Shown here piece after piece: positions 59,304 through 62,883 of a stretch of DNA of 62,883 nt. The DNA comes from Niallia endozanthoxylica. Lineage in GTDB: Bacteria > Bacillota > Bacilli > Bacillales > Cytobacillaceae. The stretch covers positions 1 to 62,883 of the forward strand of contig NZ_VYKL01000059.1 in NCBI RefSeq assembly GCF_008710145.1, read 5' to 3'. Both the position numbers and the translations under genes were made by a program. Below the pieces are notes generated by a model. The model made no database searches. It was not told the DNA's origin and worked only from the letters and a program-made list of their open reading frames with translations. The number at the start of each line of letters is the position of its first letter. Position 1 is the first letter of the stretch.

Positions 59304-60920
59304 ATGTCGTCTAAGCTTTTAAGAGGTACATTTATATTAACTCTCGGAACCATTATATCTAAAGTGCTAGGTTTATTTTATGTTATTCCCTTTGACGCTA
59401 TTGTTGGAAAAGAAGGTACCACGCTCTATCAATATTCGTATGTACCTTATACCATATTTATTAGTATTGCAACTGCTGGCATTCCGCTGGCTATTTCAAA
59501 GTTTATCTCAAAATATAATGCACTCGAAGAATACGCGGTTGGAAGAAGGCTGTTTAAATCAGGGCTAATCGTTATGCTCTTAACTGGGTTTGTCTCGTTT
59601 TTAATCCTATTCTTTTCTGCTCCTGTATTAGGAGAGATGGTTATACAAGATGATGATCAAGTGACAAAAGTAGAGGATGTTATTACTGTTATTCGTGCTG
59701 TCAGTTTCGCTCTCATCATTGTCCCATTTATGAGTTTAATAAGAGGATTTTTCCAGGGACATCAATCCATGGGGCCGTCAGCTGTATCACAGGTAGTCGA
59801 GCAGATTGTTCGTATCGTCTTTCTCTTGGCAGGTGCTTATATTGTTTTATTTGTCATGAATGGAAAAGTTGCGTCAGCTGTCAGTGTGGCTACGTTTGCA
59901 GCGTTTGTCGGTGCCATTGGTTCCTTACTTGTGCTGTTTTGGTACTGGTATAAACGTAAGCCGCACTTGGACGAGCTTCTCCTGCATGATAAAGGCACGG
60001 TGGAGATTTCTTTAAAGAATATGTACAAAGAAATTCTACTGTATGCGGCACCTTTCGTTTTTGTCGGCATTGCGAACCCGCTGTTTCAATTTATTGATCA
60101 AATAACGTTCAATAGGGCAATGGTTGAAATTGGCTTAGCGAAGGAATCAGATTTTGCTTTTAGTGCCTTGAATTTTTATTCACATAAGCTGGTCATTATC
60201 CCTGTTTCTTTGGCAACCGCCTTTTCACTAACCTTGGTTCCAAATATCACTAGAACGTTTATTGAAGATGATAAAAGGGGTTTACACCGTCAGCTGAATC
60301 AGACGTTTCAGGTATTATTATTTCTTACATTGCCTGCTGTTGTCGGTATGTCATTACTTGCAGAGCCGGTCTATACTGCATTTTATGGTCATGATTTATT
60401 TGGCACAGAGGTATTACGTGCCTATTCACCTGTAGCGATTCTTTTTGCTTTATACTCTGTTACAGCTGCCATTTTGCAGGGAATTGATGAGCAGCGTTTC
60501 ACGATATTAAGTCTATTAGTTGGATTGCTTATAAAACTTAGCTTAAATATTCCGTTGATCAAGTTAATGCAAACAGAAGGTGCAATAGTAGCAACTGCTC
60601 TTGGATATGGAGCTGCGATTATGATAAATCTATTCGTAATCAAAACTTATGCAAGCTATTCTTTTAAATTGGTTTTTCGCAGGATTCTATTGATTACAGC
60701 CTTTACAGCTTTGATGTTTGTTGGTGCTTTCGGTACCTATAGGCTGCTAATTCTATTTTTATCTCCTGAGTCTGTCTGGCAGTCGCTCGTCATCATCATT
60801 AGCTGTGCTGTTATTGGTGTAGGTATTTATGGATTTTTGGGTATAAAATCTAAATTGGTGAACCGGCTGTTCGGCCAAAAAGTGGACCGTGTCATGCAAA
60901 AGCTGCATCTGAAAGGATAG
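59304..60920 (+). CDS. murJ: Lipid II flippase MurJ (YtgP)
   Basis: 538 residues with about 14 transmembrane helices, a MOP-superfamily flippase. It resembles B. subtilis YtgP, shown to be a MurJ that moves lipid II across the membrane for peptidoglycan synthesis: MSSKLLRGTFILTLGT at the start, SLIRGFFQGHQSMGPSAVSQ and FYSHKLVIIPVSLATAFSLTL inside. ATG 59304 has AAGGAG 9 nt upstream; a longer TTG-initiated frame from 59268 covers that site. SpoVB-type paralogues are similar, so the exact role is slightly uncertain. Confidence 0.9.
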   Translation: MSSKLLRGTFILTLGTIISKVLGLFYVIPFDAIVGKEGTTLYQYSYVPYTIFISIATAGIPLAISKFISKYNALEEYAVGRRLFKSGLIVMLLTGFVSFLILFFSAPVLGEMVIQDDDQVTKVEDVITVIRAVSFALIIVPFMSLIRGFFQGHQSMGPSAVSQVVEQIVRIVFLLAGAYIVLFVMNGKVASAVSVATFAAFVGAIGSLLVLFWYWYKRKPHLDELLLHDKGTVEISLKNMYKEILLYAAPFVFVGIANPLFQFIDQITFNRAMVEIGLAKESDFAFSALNFYSHKLVIIPVSLATAFSLTLVPNITRTFIEDDKRGLHRQLNQTFQVLLFLTLPAVVGMSLLAEPVYTAFYGHDLFGTEVLRAYSPVAILFALYSVTAAILQGIDEQRFTILSLLVGLLIKLSLNIPLIKLMQTEGAIVATALGYGAAIMINLFVIKTYASYSFKLVFRRILLITAFTALMFVGAFGTYRLLILFLSPESVWQSLVIIISCAVIGVGIYGFLGIKSKLVNRLFGQKVDRVMQKLHLKG

Positions 60921-60921
60921 A

Positions 60922-60956
60922 AATAAGGGCCTCTGTAAAGGAGACCCTTATTCTCA
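60922..60956. terminator. Terminator between murJ and the coiled-coil gene
   Basis: aataagggcctc / ggagacccttatt imperfect stem between convergent genes. Confidence 0.75.
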
Positions 60957-60959
60957 TTC

Positions 60960-61184
60960 TTAATAGTATTGTTCTTCCTGACGCATGCCAAGTCTTCTTT
61001 CAATTCGATCTAGACGGCGATCAACTTGGTCCATACGACGATCCAATCTTTCTATTTGACGCTCAAGTCGTTCAATACGCTGGTTAACGTTTCCACCAGG
61101 AAATCCTGGGAAAAACTGAGTTCCTTGCTGACGATAATCAATAAGTGGATAAACCTGATCAAACGGATGATAATTCATCATCAT
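60960..61184 (-). CDS. Small protein with arginine-rich coiled coil
   Basis: 74 residues. A Tyr/Phe/Pro/Gly-rich N-terminus (MMMNYHPFDQVYPLIDYRQQ, then FFPGFPGG) precedes a heptad-like helix (NQRIERLERQIERLDRRM, continuing to the end with RLDRIERRL). ATG 61184 has GAGGAG 8 nt upstream. The build, an aromatic/Gly head and a coiled-coil tail, is like some small spore-coat-associated proteins, but I cannot name it. Confidence 0.7.
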   Translation of the reverse strand: MMMNYHPFDQVYPLIDYRQQGTQFFPGFPGGNVNQRIERLERQIERLDRRMDQVDRRLDRIERRLGMRQEEQYY

Positions 61185-61314
61185 TGACACATCTCCTCGC
61201 TTTGTATTTTTTATAAGTGCTAGCCATACAAATATGCTGCACAATGATATACTATGGTATTTTACTGATTTGGAAATGGATAATAGCCTATAATGGAAGA
61301 GAAGGAGTGATTTT

Positions 61315-62034
61315 GTGCGGATAGATAAAATGTTGGCGAATTTGGGCTATGGCAGTCGGAAAGAAGTGAAGGACCTGCTTAAAAGCGGGGGCGTGAAAGT
61401 GAATGATACTGTTGTTAAAAATGGAAAAGAACAAGTTAACCCTGATACAGATACAGTAACATTACATGGAGAAGTAATTGAGTATAAGGAATATATTTAT
61501 TTAATGATGAATAAGCCGCAGGGAGTGATTTCGGCAACTGAGGACCACTATGAAGAGACTGTTGTTGATTTACTTGAACTCGAGGATGCTGTTTTTTCAC
61601 CGTTTCCAGTCGGCAGGCTTGATAAGGATACAGAGGGGTTGTTGCTTTTAACAAATGATGGTCAGTTGGCACATCAGCTCTTGTCACCAAAAAAGCATGT
61701 ACCAAAAACATATTTTGCCGTAATTGATAGAGAAGTGACAGAAGACGATGTTCTAGCCTTTCATGAAGGTGTGACGTTAGATGATGGATATGTAACAAAG
61801 CCTGGTAAGCTGAAAATACTAAAATCAGGGATTCGTTCAGATATCGAGTTAACGATTACAGAAGGGAAATTCCATCAGGTTAAAAGAATGTTTGAAGCCG
61901 TTGGGAAAAAAGTAGTTTACTTACAAAGAATTTCGATGGGACCTCTTAAACTAGATGAAAATCTTGAGCTTGGTGAATATCGTGAATTAACGGAAGAAGA
62001 GATTACGATGCTGCGAGAAACAAAACCAAAATAA
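61315..62034 (+). CDS. ytzG: 16S rRNA-type pseudouridine synthase, RsuA/RluB family (YtzG)
   Basis: 239 residues: an N-terminal S4 RNA-binding domain (about 1-60, MRIDKMLANLGYGSRKEVK) and a pseudouridine synthase domain. The catalytic Asp is in GRLDKDTEGLLLLTNDG; KTYFAVID and ITEGKFHQVKRMF are also typical. The start is GTG with AGAAGGAG upstream. It probably modifies a uridine in small-subunit rRNA; the exact site is not deducible. Confidence 0.92.
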   Translation: MRIDKMLANLGYGSRKEVKDLLKSGGVKVNDTVVKNGKEQVNPDTDTVTLHGEVIEYKEYIYLMMNKPQGVISATEDHYEETVVDLLELEDAVFSPFPVGRLDKDTEGLLLLTNDGQLAHQLLSPKKHVPKTYFAVIDREVTEDDVLAFHEGVTLDDGYVTKPGKLKILKSGIRSDIELTITEGKFHQVKRMFEAVGKKVVYLQRISMGPLKLDENLELGEYRELTEEEITMLRETKPK

Positions 62035-62066
62035 GCCGCCTTCTATTGAAGGCAGCTTATTTTGGT
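62029..62066. terminator. Terminator between ytzG and ytzE
   Basis: aataagc...gcttatt with inner gccttc/gaaggc pairing, followed by TTTTGGTTTTG; between convergent genes. Confidence 0.8.
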
Positions 62067-62074
62067 TTTGTTTC

Positions 62075-62296
62075 TTACGATGTCAATTTTACTTTCTTTT
62101 TCGTTGTCGTCCATTTTCCTCGACTTGGGCTTCTGACTAAATCGTTGTACGCTAAGACATTTAAGTCTCTTTGTATCGTTCGAGGAGTGATTCCAAACTC
62201 ATCTACAAGTTCCTGAGTCGTTACAGTTCCTCGATTATTAATAAACATATAGACGGATTTGATACGGTTTAACATCCGGTTAGTTGAAGGTTTCAA
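62075..62296 (-). CDS. ytzE: DeoR-type helix-turn-helix protein YtzE
   Basis: 73 residues, a DeoR-like winged helix without a sensor domain: RIKSVYMFINNRGTVTTQEL, then EFGITPRTIQRDLNVLAYN (the recognition helix). It closely resembles B. subtilis YtzE. The start is probably TTG 62296, with GGGAGTGG 4-6 nt upstream; the longer in-frame ATG at 62413 gives an unrelated N-terminus. It may regulate neighbours or itself; unknown. Confidence 0.85.
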   Translation of the reverse strand: MKPSTNRMLNRIKSVYMFINNRGTVTTQELVDEFGITPRTIQRDLNVLAYNDLVRSPSRGKWTTTKKKVKLTS

Positions 62297-62711
62297 TAAA
62301 CCACTCCCTATCCTAATTTCAAACCTATGACAAATTCCAGCATCCAACACTTTAGTGAAGATCGAAATCTCCCGAGAATATTCGCTTCTTTTCCCCAGAC
62401 AACCCCTTTTCACAACATTTTGTAAGTACTTTGTTGCTTGTTTCTATTTATATAATATCCATATTATCATAAGATTTCCACTATGAAGGACTGATTTTAC
62501 AAAAGATTAACTTTATTTATTATTATTACCAGAATTAAAAGCAGGATAATATGAATACCTAAAACTAGATTATGCAGAATATTTAGATATTATTAAAGGG
62601 ATTCAAATAAAATTGGGTACTTTTGCATAATCAATGGTGGTTTGGTAATGATTTAAGAGAAAAAGGAAAATACGAGTACATTTTTATAAATAGAGTTTAT
62701 CTCACTCTTAA
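62297..62711. other. AT-rich intergenic region, no gene seen
   Basis: About 400 bp with many stops in all frames. It holds the ytzE promoter region near its left end. A short open stretch (about 62630-62722) ends at a TAA in the structured region but has no start site and no recognisable homologue. Confidence 0.4.
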
Positions 62712-62883
62712 CGGGCAGTAAGACTCCCGCTTCAAGATTTTGAGTATACAAAAGAAAATAGGTAGGGGAATCAACTGCCTGTAAAGGTCCATTCGTGGAA
62801 TCACAGACTAAGAACGCCACATTTGTGGCAACGTCTGTGTGACCCACATCCTGTGGGCCTCAACTAACCATCAGTGGGGGATG
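62712..62883. other. Structured non-coding element, cut by window edge
   Basis: Five stem-loops in 150 bp: CGGG-c-AGT/ACTCCCG (62712-62729); tcca-ttcg-tgga (62788-62799, a UUCG loop on the plus strand); cacagac/gtctgtg (62802-62808 / 62833-62839) enclosing gccac/gtggc (62816-62820 / 62825-62829); and cccaca/tgtggg (62843-62848 / 62852-62857). I recall similar gcagtaagactcccgc stretches near IS200/IS605-type elements, so a TnpB guide-RNA remnant is possible. No transposase is visible. Confidence 0.4.

Noticed and set aside
62653..62847. 64-residue minus-strand ORF at the right edge
   Set aside because: It overlaps the stem-loop segment, has no ribosome binding site, and its composition follows the palindromes. 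Treated as spurious.

Overview
This window is a stretch of ordinary, low-GC Firmicutes chromosome, best explained as a Bacillaceae genome close to Bacillus. The reasons are AGGAGG-type ribosome binding sites on nearly every gene, frequent TTG starts, a SAM riboswitch before metK, a T-box before leuS, and a gene order that follows the Bacillus subtilis trnB / men / ytk-ytl-ytm-ytq / leuS / ytfP-ytgP chromosome arm. I see no phage, CRISPR array, complete insertion sequence or defence island.

Layout. 1-1790: the 3' part of a large tRNA operon, 17 complete tRNAs and one cut at the left edge, in the same order as the 3' part of B. subtilis trnB; rRNA genes probably lie just to the left. 1821-10181: a small unknown gene and the glycogen operon glgBCDAP. 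10243-18228: menaquinone genes, menA on the minus strand and menFDHB plus menE on the plus strand. 18368-21804: a two-component system followed by two PepSY-domain proteins, a YkoGHIJ-like cassette. 21866-23735: an unpartnered zinc-binding protein gene (znuA) divergent from a beta-carbonic anhydrase, with two Zur-like operators between them. 23792-27738: yidD, cardiolipin synthase, ytzI, dps, small unknowns and the Nudix enzyme ytkD. 27809-33065: a ThiXYZ/SsuABC-type importer (ytlDCA), a CAP-domain lipoprotein and a MurR/RpiR regulator. 33348-41175: map, ytmA, ytmB, pckA, riboswitch-controlled metK, and asnB. 41172-47176: a C39-like peptidase, ytoA, the bacilysocin/sesquarterpene genes ytpA-ytpB, ytqA-ytqB, ytzC and a tiny gene. 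47336-52572: a DUF485/acetate symporter pair, T-box-leuS, a rhodanese. 52613-57237: a complete branched-chain amino acid importer livKHMGF. 57476-62296: cse60, ytfP, murJ (ytgP), a coiled-coil protein, ytzG and ytzE. The right edge holds a highly structured non-coding segment.

The least ordinary content lies between the genes. I can see three families of short interspersed repeats. Family A has three copies (about 11.2, 22.9 and 38.9 kb): nested palindromes with related ends, each flanked by a roughly 9-bp direct repeat, which looks like a small non-autonomous mobile element. Family B has two clear copies and one related copy (about 16.5, 29.5 and 1.4 kb): hairpin-forming elements that begin 4-8 bp after the end of the upstream gene and point the same way as transcription, inside operons. 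Family C is a pair (46.5 and 59.0 kb) in divergent spacers. The family A copy at 22.9 kb sits between two Zur-like boxes.

Functionally the genes are mostly housekeeping: carbon storage, respiratory quinone synthesis, methionine/SAM and asparagine metabolism, translation, envelope synthesis and nutrient import. Family names rest on motifs and remembered homologues; no database search was possible.
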